From NCBI GenBank assembly GCA_037954665.1, contig JBBMOL010000091.1, positions 806,001-870,000 of the forward strand: a DNA stretch of 64,000 bases. The letters run 5' to 3'. The translations under genes were made by a program, and so were the position numbers. Below, in pieces: positions 27,601 to 37,650 of the stretch. Numbering within the stretch: the first letter of the stretch is position 1; each line of letters starts with the position of its first letter. The notes beneath the pieces were generated by a model, which was not told the DNA's origin, made no database searches, and saw only the letters and a program-made list of their open reading frames with translations. Origin of the DNA: Laguncularia racemosa (lineage: Eukaryota; Streptophyta; Magnoliopsida; Myrtales; Combretaceae).

Positions 27601-28304
27601 ACGAGCTGAGACTCTCTTATACAGTTTACGGCTTCGTTACCCTGGTCTTCCTCAAACTGCATTGGATATGAACAAGATCCAGTATAACAGGGTAATGTGA
27701 CAAGATGGTGTCTTGCACTAGCAGAACTTATATTTGTGCATGGTTTGCAACATTTTTCCCTTTGCTAAATTAATCATCCGATATTAGGAAGCACCATCTT
27801 TCCTTGCATTTCTTTGTGCTTTTTATTGGTTGGATAAAGGTATGGATAGATGCTGTCAAAGAAATTCGTTGACTATATCTTTGCTTGCAGGATGTTGGGC
27901 AGTCTATCCTTGAGAGCTACTCCAGAGTAATGGAGAGCTTAGCCTTCAACATAATAGCAAGAATTGACGATGTCATATACGTAGATGATGCCACCAAGCG
28001 GTGTGTAGCATTGGAGTCAATCTCCCTTTTCAACCGGGGAGGGCCAGGCGGTCTTCCAGTCCAAAAGCGAATGTCGCCAAGTCCTTTCTCCATCAAACAC
28101 ACGCCTTATGCCTCTCCTTTCGCAACTCCGTCTTTCTCTTCTACTCCTGCTGGTGGAAGCCCATGCAGATTCTCTTCCGCGAATAAGAAGACTACTGAGG
28201 CTGTGGAGAGAAAGGCCGTTGCAGGTGACTATGAGAAAATATGGTCATATACTGAAAACTTGAGCTCAAGAAGGGTCTCTGGTGATGCTCCTGAGAGAGA
28301 TTAA
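24695..28304 (+). CDS. PRONE-domain Rop guanine nucleotide exchange factor (RopGEF)
   Basis: Five exons: 24695-24977, 26008-26124, 26222-26760, 27338-27691 and 27891-28304. All junctions are GT-AG and all frames join, giving 568 residues, typical for the family. RopGEFs exchange GDP for GTP on plant Rho (ROP) GTPases at the plasma membrane, controlling polar growth such as pollen tubes and root hairs. Residues 1-94 are a variable Ser/acidic-rich N-terminus. The PRONE domain spans about 95-468, from EMMKERFAKLLLGEDMSGGG through ATVFGELWRLEPL and VELVPSIQQFPGGGTYEVMA, with the conserved WW pair at residues 256-257 (EEKWWLPC), to IDDVIYVDDATKR. The tail (469-568) is Ser/Pro-rich and ends in SSRRVSGDAPERD. 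In studied RopGEFs the C-terminal tail is inhibitory and is phosphorylated by receptor-like kinases; a role for this RRVS site is inferred. The start ATG at 24695 opens the frame just after a leader CT tract. The exact paralogue is not assignable by eye. Confidence 0.95.
24978..26007 (+). other. Intron 1 of the RopGEF gene
   Basis: A 1030-bp intron, donor ACG|GTATAT and acceptor TTTTCCAG. It is T-rich, as plant introns are. The open frames inside it are chance. Large first introns of plant genes often hold expression enhancers, but I see no specific element. Confidence 0.85.
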
Positions 28305-30481
28305 ATTGGAAGTGCTTTGAGAGGGTAGCTTTTTAATGTATACTAGTGAATCTGGATTGAGTTTGAGTTTTTAGTTTAGGTAGGTTCGATCTTGTAAATT
28401 CCTTAGCTGCATAAACACTATTTATTGTTCCAATGTCCACCACGGGTTTTCTCCCATCTCCCATTGGACTTCCAACACACACAACTGCGAGGCAAAGAAA
28501 AGTTAAAATGGACACAGCATTCTTGTTAACAAAACCAAAACAAATTCAGAAGATAGGGCAACTTTTACCCGTTGTCAGTCGTCACGAATTGTTAAGCTAT
28601 TTTCAGGTTTTATATCACCGATTTGATGTTGTGCATTTGTTTACTTCAGATACTCGAATAATAAATACTTAGCTTTAATGCAAAAGGCATAGGTGATACT
28701 GTAACACGCAAAATGCCTTAATACATATCGGGTGTACTTTTAACATTTAACTACCAATAAATTTATTTATTAAAGAAAAGAAAAACATAGATAAGCAAAT
28801 CATAAAAAACAAAAATACATAACGTGACGTGTATATTTTCTATAATCAACCATGCTGTCAGACACTAATACGTGTCAGATGACCCAAACTTAATTGTCAT
28901 TGGCTACTGATAGCAAACGCTGTTCTCATAGTGACCAATTCTATGCCAACTCAAGCCGCACATTAAACCGTAACTCCTGGCTCCCGACTCCCGTATCAGC
29001 ATATCAACGAGGTTGAAAACACACTACATTTTTCAAAGATTGTTCCTTTCGTTTATTCTACTGGGATTTCGGAGCGAAAGCAAAACGCTTTTTTTACCAG
29101 GAGTGCTACTGACTTATTTCAGACTCACTTTAGCAAAAGAGCGTGCAAATTGGCAAAAAAGAAAGATATGACGGAAATGAATAGAAATCATATTTCCGAA
29201 CATAAGAACAGCGGAGAATTCCTCAACAATACAAATGAAAGGCACAGAAAGTGCTTCGCCTCATCATAGTATTAGATGCTTATTTTCAGACAGTTAAAGA
29301 AAGGAAGCTTTTTCAAGAGAGAGTTGAAAAAAAAGAAGAAGACGAAGAAGAAGAAGAAGAAGAGAGCTTTGTGCATATGTCCACTCTCATCTGGGCATTC
29401 TAGAGCCTTTATAAGGCATAAGAAAGGAAATATGTACAGGGAATTACATGAGCTTGTTATAGAGCACGTTCAGATGGCTACTTTCATTAATGACACTCAC
29501 TTGAGCTGCTTCGGCTGATTGAACAGTTGCAGAATCTACTCACAGTTCTAGTGATTCCAATTGATTGTTTACCTGCATTGAATCAAAGGGTTGTCTTAAG
29601 AAGCTGTACGGAAGAAATTACATGTGTACCGTGTATATGTAGATCACAGGTTTTAAATATTGAAGTCAGATTTTCCAGTCAAAAACATTCTCAGCCAAAA
29701 AGCAACAGAAGGTGCAACAAAAGCAACTTCTTAGTACACTAACAATATGAGATCTCAAGCAAATCAATTTGTCAAGAGAACCTAACGCCACCACATAATA
29801 GACCATAACAGAAGAGAAACCGTAAATTTGAATTGAATGCTTTAGTTTAGAAAATTTCTCCACAATTCGAAATAATTAAGAAAAGCAAAGTTCCCTCTTC
29901 AATGCTTTTCCAAGATTTAGGTTGTGAAGAATAACGGTAAGGAATTTGCTCCAGAAATAGTTACTTGGGACCAAAATATTGCACTGGAAATCTTCTCAAT
30001 GGATGACCATTGCAGAGTTAGGTTAGAATGTAAGAAACTAACTCTGATGTAGAGCTCTGATTGAGCACACTCAGTTGCTTTAAGTGACTGACATTGAAAT
30101 ACAGCCCCTTCATAAACTATGACTCAATAACCGTATGCTAAGCAATACTTTGTTACAAGGCTGCAGATAAAATCATTTCGTAACAGGATTCAACCATGCC
30201 ACAGTTTTGTCTCCCAATCCTGGCAGCTGTAGCTGCCTGGACATGAACATGCACATACACATGCAAACATATATGTACATCCTACAGTACAAACGAAACT
30301 GTCAATATAGCATGTGAATTCAAAAGCTTTAGCACATCACCCTTGGAATTCCAGATAGGTATTTTGATCAAACCATGAACTTCCTTAGCTCAAAAGCATT
30401 AAATGATTATTCTCTTATATTTTTATCATTGCTATTCTCCTGCATTTAGATTAATATGTCCTGGAAGACTTCATGTATATC
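28305..30481. other. Interval between convergent RopGEF and F-box genes
   Basis: Holds the 3' UTRs of both flanking genes, with no supportable coding sequence. The RopGEF 3' UTR probably runs to about 28450-28700. There is a short (GAA)n-type run at about 29330-29362 and a 16-nt palindrome GACACTAATACGTGTC at about 28861-28876. Several 60-80 codon frames are present but have no start context, homology or exon partner. Confidence 0.5.
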
Positions 30482-31946
30482 TCATTCAACCTGGAAAAAT
30501 AGCTGTCAATCAGTACATTTCTTAAGACCAGAAGAATAGCAGAACTCCACCATGAACTCAACTTTTGGATTTTCTAGTCACTTGTATTAACCACAAACAG
30601 GTTAAACCATATCCTAAAAAATGCAAACACATGTACGGTTGTAACTACTAGCAAGTTAAGATGGAATACAATAACAGCTAAATAAACTAATATCACGTAT
30701 TGACATACAATGCTACACAACAATAAAGAAAGAAAATTACTACCTCCGATATCCTTGACGCAACAAGCCAATCTGGTGGGGGCCAAAACAACTTGGAGTA
30801 CACCGGGTGATTATCTAGAGATCCAATTCTACCACTCTCCAAATCAAAGACACCTACATCATGACCCTTTAACATACTATCCTCCACCCGATTCAACTGG
30901 AATATATTATCTGCAAAAAATATAAAATTCCCCTTGCACAATCCTAGATCCCTAAAGGAAGCAGAAAACGTGCTATCACAACCAAGAAATAACACCCTAT
31001 CTCCTAAATCCCTCACCTCAATCCACTGCTTCCCTCCTCTATCATCTAACTTATACACCTTAAACCGAACCGTCCTCTCACTTATACAGCAATCAAACAC
31101 ATCCTCCAACCTAAACTCCTCCTCATCCCGATCCCCTTCTTCCATATCAACGCTTAAATAAGTATCAACTAACAACAATTCGCCAATAGATTCAACTAAA
31201 TACTTCTTATCCCCACCGAAAACCGCGCTTCCTACCAAGCTAGTACTCAAATTCAAACCAACAATCACAGTCCTACCACTAGAATCAACAGCATAAAATC
31301 TCCCTTTAAACATAATCACATCGTCATACGGCGAAGGCATATCATGAATTATGCTCCATTCTTTATCTCCAGACCTAAGCAAAGCTAATTTACCAGAAAC
31401 ATGAATGGTAAGCAGTACAAAATCATTACTTTCATAGAAATCACCACAACCAAGATTCAAAAACGCAATTTTTTCCATGTACAAAGTACTGGGATCACCA
31501 AACACGGTGCGGGGATGCCTGGTATTTATGTACTGCAAGACATGCTCCTGACCTAATTCCAAAACCCTAACGTTCAAAAGATCCAATTTCTTCGGAAAAT
31601 TTTCTGGTAAGGTAAGGAAAGGATGTCTTGCAATGGGGTTTAAAAGGGTCAATCTTTGGGATTTGCGTTGGTTGATTTTGATCAACCAGGGTGTTTGGTC
31701 ACGTGATTGAGGTGATCCGATCAGGAAAATGGTGCGCTTGGAAAGATAGAAACCCAAAGAGGCACGGGTGATTCCAGAGTTCGGGAGGACAGAAAAACGA
31801 TGTTGCAAGTAGTTATTAGGGTTTGGGGGTATTGAGGACCTCCATGAGGCACAGACTGATCGGAACCGGAGGAGATCGAATTGGGTGTCTAGGTGTCCGG
31901 CGATTTGCTGTAGTAGGTCTTTGGGCATTTGAGACCATAGATCCAT
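30482..31946 (-). CDS. F-box protein with DUF295 C-terminal region (SKIP23-like)
   Basis: Minus strand, ATG at 31944-31946. The main exon to 30744 encodes 401 residues. The F-box covers about residues 1-42 (MPKDLLQQIAGHL, then RFRSVCASWRS), which binds SKP1 in SCF E3 ubiquitin ligases. The DUF295 region occupies the C-terminal half, with the signature WIEVRDLGDRVLFLG at 308-322 followed by FSAS and GNFIFFADN (339-347), where the family has its typical N-x-I-Y-F-like strand. Length about 400 is normal for SKIP23-type proteins. The frame stays open to 30693 (417 aa), but a donor CGGAG|GTAGTA at 30744/30743 and acceptor TTTTTCCAG at 30492-30491 would add exon 30482-30490 (V, E, stop), giving 403 aa. 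I prefer the spliced form because the added 16 residues are hydrophobic and unlike the family. A GAGA-rich leader lies just upstream of the ATG. The substrate is unknown. Confidence 0.87.
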
Positions 31947-32522
31947 TGAGAGAGAGATAGAGAGAGAGCAAGCGAGATTTTCCGAGACAATGAGGAAAAA
32001 CTGGCTAAGGTAAATGAATGGCGTTTGTTTACGGAAGGAGGTGTGTTCTTAAGTATGATCGGTTGTCAAATCTTCGTGGCAACCGAACAGGTTATGTGCT
32101 AGTTTACCTCATCGGACAACTTTTTTTTTTTTTAAATGATTTTAAAAATAATAATTTTTTAAATACTATTATAAAATTATATATCAAATCTGTAATTTTT
32201 GGATACAATGAAAATCATATGTTTCCTTACAATTTTCATAAAGAAATGCATGTTCAACATGAGTAACCTATTCCCTATTCTTTGGAACTAGGATTTGTTG
32301 AAGTGGGTTGTGCGGAAATGAGCAATCCAACTCTAAAAATATTCTAAACCCATAACATCATATAACCATCAGAAAAAAGTTTTTAACAATTTTTTAGTTT
32401 ATAATAAATATCAAAATCTATATAATATAATCAATTTGTCAAGAAGATAAAACTATGACAATTTTGAAGTTCATAACATAAATTAAATGAAGAAATAAAA
32501 TTATTTCATCAATTCATTCAAA
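31947..32522. other. 5' flank of the F-box gene
   Basis: The first 60 bases upstream of the ATG are a GAGAGA-rich leader. The remainder is AT-rich and contains a poly-T run at about 32120-32133. No gene is supported. Confidence 0.4.
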
Positions 32523-33470
32523 CTAAACAAGTATAATTATATAGTTAAAACAAACGAAGTTAGAAATACATATACATTTAAGGAAAAAGGAAAAATTGTA
32601 TATAATTACATAGTCAAATATATGCCTAATTTCTCCTTCAACGTCATCTCTCATAATGTTCATGTCCGTATTGTGTCGAACTCTCTTCAATATGAAAAGA
32701 GCTACTAGGTTTTCTAATGTCGGAATGGGTTTGGGCATAGAATGGTGATTCATCCCACAAAATATATTGATGATCTATTTTTGTGAGTCCCTCTCCTATA
32801 TTTGGTGGACCTAAATTTCTTTCTTTTTAAGGAGTGGGTGGAATAACAGTAAACGTAAACGACAGATCAACTCGGGTATATAAAACTCCATCAGATCTAC
32901 ATGAATGTTAGACCAATGTAAAATGGGGAATAATGAGCCCCTAGTGAGTAATGAGAGGGTAGGGAATCCGTAGGAGAACTAGAAAATCAATTTGGCATTA
33001 CTTGCTAACAACAACCTCTACCACGAGGCCATCATCTCCTTTGGGTGGCACAAGGTGTAGACATCTCTTGATGGTGATCTTGATGATCCAGAGGGAATAG
33101 TGTAACACTACCATAGCTTTAGAAGAGATACCTCCTAGGAACTGTTATGACTCATGTTTTATTTAAAGAATCCGGCATCTTAATGCAAGTAAAGGCATCA
33201 AACTATATAAAAAGTCAAGTATGTTAATAATAGAATGTAGAAAACATAAAAGTACAATGATATGGTTAAAGCGACTTACTAAGACACTTGATGGGAGGTA
33301 GGATCGATTTTAATGGCTGCACATATTTTGTTTAACAATTCTATATACCTCACATCTGTCTTTACTTTAATTTTCTTAAGAGGCCATTTATCATAATATT
33401 CTCCGTCTTCACCATGCATAAAATTTTCATGGGCAAATATTGTAAATCTTACAAAATCCGCCATTTCCAC
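32523..33470 (-). pseudogene. MULE (Mutator-like) transposase remnant
   Basis: The 63-codon frame 33279-33470 begins MEMADFVRFTIFAHEN, continues with a weakly acidic linker, then VKTDVRYIELLNKICAAIKI. This is the pattern of the N-terminal domain of many plant MULE transposases (a hydrophobic strand, then a YIELxxKIC helix, then a short loop with ID). No DDE core or zinc knuckle follows in frame. The downstream minus-strand sequence (32520-33200) holds only broken frames, including one starting MNHHSMPKPIPTLENL that I do not recognise. The element is thus truncated or heavily decayed. The N-terminal assignment is by motif impression only. Confidence 0.45.
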
Positions 33471-33649
33471 TATTAGTTGATAGCAGTATCAAACAATATA
33501 TAAGCCAAAACCAACTTCATATGATATAAACCTCATCTACCTTATTTTTATACCAAATATCATGTAAACTTATAAGTCCTTAGTCTAAACTTAATAAAAC
33601 CTTCATATGAGCAACATAGACTTCATAAAATTCCAATTGCATAACCCAA

Positions 33650-34430
33650 TTACTAAAAATTAGACCAAAGTCTATAAATTAGGGTAAAACCTACAAATTA
33701 GAGTAATTCACAAAATTGGGCTAAATTCTTCAAGTTAAGACAAAATCTACAAAATTAGGGCAAATTCTATAGATTAAGGCAAATTCTACAAACTAAGGTA
33801 AATTCTTCAAGTTAGGGCAAAATCCATAAAATTTGGGCAAATTCTACAAATGAGGATAAATTCTATAAATTAGGGTAAAATTCACAAAATAAGGGCAAAT
33901 TCTACAAATTACAACAAAATCCACAAAATTGGGACAAATTTTATAAGTTAGGGTAAAATCCAAAAAACTTGGGTAAATTCTATAAATTAGGACAAAATCT
34001 ACAGATTAAGGCAAATCCTATAAATTAGGGCAAAATCTATAAATTTGGGATAAATTCTATAAATTAAGGAAAAACCTCAAAATTGGGATAAATTCTACAA
34101 ATCACAGTAAAATCCACAAAATTGGGACAAATTCTACAAGATAAGGCAAAATCTACAAAATTCAAGCAAATTCTACAATTCAGGGCCAATTTCATAAAAT
34201 TGGGGTAAATACTACAAATTAGGGCAAATTTTATAAAATTGAGGCAAATTCTACAAATTAGGGAAAAAATCCTCAAAATTAGGACAAATTGTATAAATTA
34301 GGGCAAAATTCGCAAAATTGGAACAACTCCTACAAATTATGGTGAAATCTATAAAATTACCGCAAATACTATAAATTGGAGCAAATTCTAACAATATAGA
34401 AAAATTTACAAATTGAGACAAAATCTAAAA
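33650..34430. repeat. AT-rich minisatellite, about 36-39 bp unit
   Basis: About 20 degenerate copies of a unit like AAATTCTACAAATTAGGGCA followed by AAATCCACAAAATTGGG. The two halves are themselves related, so the basic period is about 18-19 bp. Read on the minus strand, part of it gives a repeating 13-residue pattern around CRICPNFVDF, which is a product of the repeat and not a protein. It lies just upstream (in the minus sense) of the MULE N-terminal remnant. Confidence 0.85.
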
Positions 34431-36400
34431 CCGACCTCAACCAAACAAATTGTCCACTAATTGATATGGAACAAAGTACACTTTCAATAATACTTTCAAG
34501 TTTAACTTTTACTTGCTACAAAATCAATAATAACACATTTTATGTTTAGAGAGAGAAGTAACAATAGAGTGTAAAAGCATTACATTAAAGTATACAAATT
34601 TACAATTTTTTTTTAAAGGTAATAGATGATGCTTACCTAATATGAACTAAAATCGTGAGTTAGAGTTGCGAAACTAAACTTTCTAAGTCGAAAACATTTT
34701 TTCCAAGTGTGTTTTAGAGAGAAAAAGAGGGGAAATGGTTAAAAAAAATGAAGATCTTCTGGCTTAGCAGATTAATATAGGGGACAACAAATCACAAATT
34801 GGCATAGTGATTTACGTAATGAAATCACACATTAGCACTGCAATTTCACTCTCAATTTATGATTTTACTCCCAAAATGCACTATCTGGTTTAAATGTAAA
34901 TAGTAATGCCAATATGTGATTTTACTATGTAAATCGCAGTGCTAACCTGTGATTTCACTACACCAAAATCACAGGTTGTAATTACAATTTTGCAATAGTA
35001 TTTCGAATTTTTTTTTTGCCTTAATCGTTTTTTTAAGAAAAAGTTTGCTCCTTTGAGGCAAATTGACACATAACTCCAATAGAACAAATGTAACCTTGAC
35101 TCCCCATTCTTTTCAACCGGAAATAATTTAATTGTGATTGTGATTTGCCATAGTCGTTCTTCTTGGTCCAACTGGTTGTCACCTATGCCATGCCATGCCA
35201 TGTGGCAATATATGTTTTAGAGAATTTAAACAAATAGATAACATCCCCTCCCACCCCTCTTTGGGAAGAAGAAAGGAATAAGAAGATGGAAATTAGAGTA
35301 AAAGAATCAAGAAAAAAATTATAAAATTCATTATTTATATAGGAAATAATTTAAACATCATGGAAGTGGAAGAAAAGTTAATAATATAATTAAATAAACT
35401 TGCACGATTGGTTTAGAGTATTAGTAAAAAAAAAAAAGTTGAAAAACATAACAATTAATATATCAACAAATATATGGTTATAAATTATTGAAAATATGTG
35501 GTAAAATATAATTATTAAATTAAATAAAAAAATATAATATATTACATTTTATAAAATATTGGGAATTCCATGAAATAGTGTCATTGTAAGGGAGCCATAA
35601 ACTTTAAAATATATAGAGGAAAACATTACAAACGAGAAAGATTGTGTTTTATGTTCTCTCTCTCTTTCCAAAATGTGTTGTTATTAACTTAAGATTGCAA
35701 CTATTTGAAAAGTTTCATCATATCATATCATATGCATAAAGCATATGTCTCTTGAACAAAAAATTTTTGAAATCATATAAATGAATATGTTATATTTGGT
35801 TGCAATATTGTAAAAGTCCCTTTAATTTAAATGTGCATTTTTATCTAAAGGGTAAAGTATAAATTTTCTTTAAATTCCTTTCTAATTTCTTCCAAACATG
35901 ACGAGAATGCTTTTAAGGGCAATTGAGAAAATTTTCCTTCATTAATTCATTTATTCCAATTTTCCTTCATTTTCCAAACATAGGCTAGAGAATATCTCAC
36001 TTTCCTTTCCCTCGTTATTGCAAACATAGCTTACATAAAAAGTACAATGTATAGGATTTGGATCTTTAAAATTACTTTATCTAAAGTTTCATAAATTTAT
36101 CTACTTGAAATATATAATCAATAATTAAAATTATAAAAAAAAGATGATATCATATTAATATCAAAATATATTTAAAAATCAAGACAATATCAAGAATTGA
36201 TTTATAATTTTACATAAAGTAATTTTAGGGGATCATTTCCCAATATATAACTACATCTTGGAATCTAGTGCATATTGTGAGTACAAGTATATTGGAATTT
36301 TTCTATGTGGAAAGCCTATCATTGTGATTTTTCAACATGGTTAGCTTTACTTAAACATCTATAGCACCCCCATCAAATAATAAAAAAAGCATGATAAAAA
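34431..36400. other. AT-rich interval with a fold-back near 34.8-35.0 kb
   Basis: No gene is supported. An imperfect inverted repeat sits at 34822-34846 and 34931-34955 (see separate entry). From about 35220 to 36400 the sequence is AT-rich and featureless apart from a CCATG tandem at about 35190-35202. Confidence 0.45.
34822..34955. repeat. Imperfect inverted repeat (fold-back), 25-bp arms
   Basis: The left arm at 34822-34846 (AAATCACACATTAGCACTG...) matches the reverse complement of the right arm at 34931-34955 at about 22 of 25 positions, with an 84-bp loop. Related AATCACA/TGTGATT words extend outside both arms, so the complementary region may be longer. It could be the terminal region of the neighbouring MULE relic or a small fold-back element. 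Confidence 0.6.
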
Positions 36401-37650
36401 CCTTACCCTTGACAAAAAGAATGATAAAATCAAATGCTCATCATTTTAAAATCAAATACTCATCATTTTTATCATGACAAAATTAAATACTCATCATTTA
36501 AGTGTCCAAATTTGTGTTTTTCGTTAAGCTGTTTAGTGGAAGACAACATATGCAAGGTTGAAAAATTACATTTATAATCAAATACTTATCATTTAAGTGC
36601 CCAAATGTGTGTGTGTGTTCATTTTTTTTTTTTTTTTGTCTAATCTCTAAAATCATAACAGTTTCATCCACCCTTGATAAAAATGTCATCCTCAAGGTTC
36701 AAAGAAAATAAGAGAAGAAAAAAATACGGCTAATCGGAAATTTAACAAAATCAAATACTCATCGTCTTTGTAAATTTGATAATGTTGTTGTGAACTACCA
36801 AACTTTAAGTTAACTAGAAGTGACATTTAGTTCATGAGCTTCTTTAAAGGCATAAAATTGATCATGACAATGATGGTGAAAGTTCATAGTAGTAATGAAA
36901 TAAGAAATCTTAGTGAAGTCCTATAATTTGCGGAATGTCTTCCCATTGACGTTGTACGTTTTGCTTGTCAGCGCATTGTCTCCTCTTGACAATGTTAGAG
37001 AAAATGTCATGGAACGGCATGCATGGTTACTAGTGTCTTTTTTTAAAAAAAAAAAAAATCTTGTCGTTCTTCTAACTCAACAACCTATAAGTGTAACCTT
37101 GTAATATTGCCATCTAATTTGGAGATCACTTTATTGCTCACTTTCTCTTTTAAAGCCACGTAATCATTATCTCTTTCGAGTTCACTTAACCTTTCCTTTA
37201 GGTTTTTAATTTTTGCTTGCAACGCATCTATGTCATCCATCAGCTTTTGGTTTTCTTGCAATGTGCTATTCTTTGATGCTTCAAAAAATTATATAGCCCA
37301 TTGATTTTTTGTGCAATAGGGATATCTTCTTCCATATTGATTGTGGGGTCTTCATCTTCTTTTATAATGGTCGTGGGATCTTCATCTTCCTTTATAGTGG
37401 TTACAAAGTCTTCATCTTCTGGTATAACTACGAGAATATATGCTCCCCAAATGACGTGATTGTTGCTCTGAATTGTTTACATGATGATGATTCGAAATGA
37501 AGCTCTAAAGCTCTCATAAATGCTTGCCAAGTATTCACCAATTCATTACAAAACAACCACTCATAGCAAATGAAGACTTTTTAAGTCTTTCATTGTAGGC
37601 ACCCCATGAAAATTAAAGATGCCACACTCCTAAATCACTATAATATTGAA
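36401..37650 (-). pseudogene. Ty3/gypsy polyprotein scraps (gag and C-terminal tail)
   Basis: On the minus strand, about 37480-37640 reads in pieces FNFHGVPTMK, then YEWLFCNELVNTWQAFMRAL followed by ELHFESSS, which follows the gag pattern of plant Ty3/gypsy elements (FxxHxVP..., then WYxWxxxN...W..F..AL..RF). At about 37090-37440 there are acidic repeats (IKEDEDPTT) and, after a frameshift, a coiled-coil stretch (LQENQKLMDDIDALQAKI) with a stop near 37090. At about 36640-36710, NLEDDIFIKGG resembles the end of a gypsy polyprotein just before the 3' LTR. Pol is missing, so the element is internally deleted. Which family it is cannot be told. Confidence 0.45.
36420..36775. repeat. Dispersed short repeat AAATCAAATACTCATCATTT
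   Basis: The 20-mer, with 0-3 changes, occurs at about 36427, 36448, 36478, 36577 and 36748. Two of the copies continue into the shared extension AAGTGYCCAAATKTGTGT (about 36497 and 36594). It looks like local slippage or duplication within a decayed element. Confidence 0.6.

Noticed and set aside
33650..34430. CRISPR-like look of the repeat array
   Set aside because: Units are contiguous and degenerate with no unique spacers, and the genome is plant.
36913..37104. 63-codon plus-strand frame
   Set aside because: Ends in a poly-A/T-derived Lys run and lies in decayed retrotransposon DNA with minus-strand signal.
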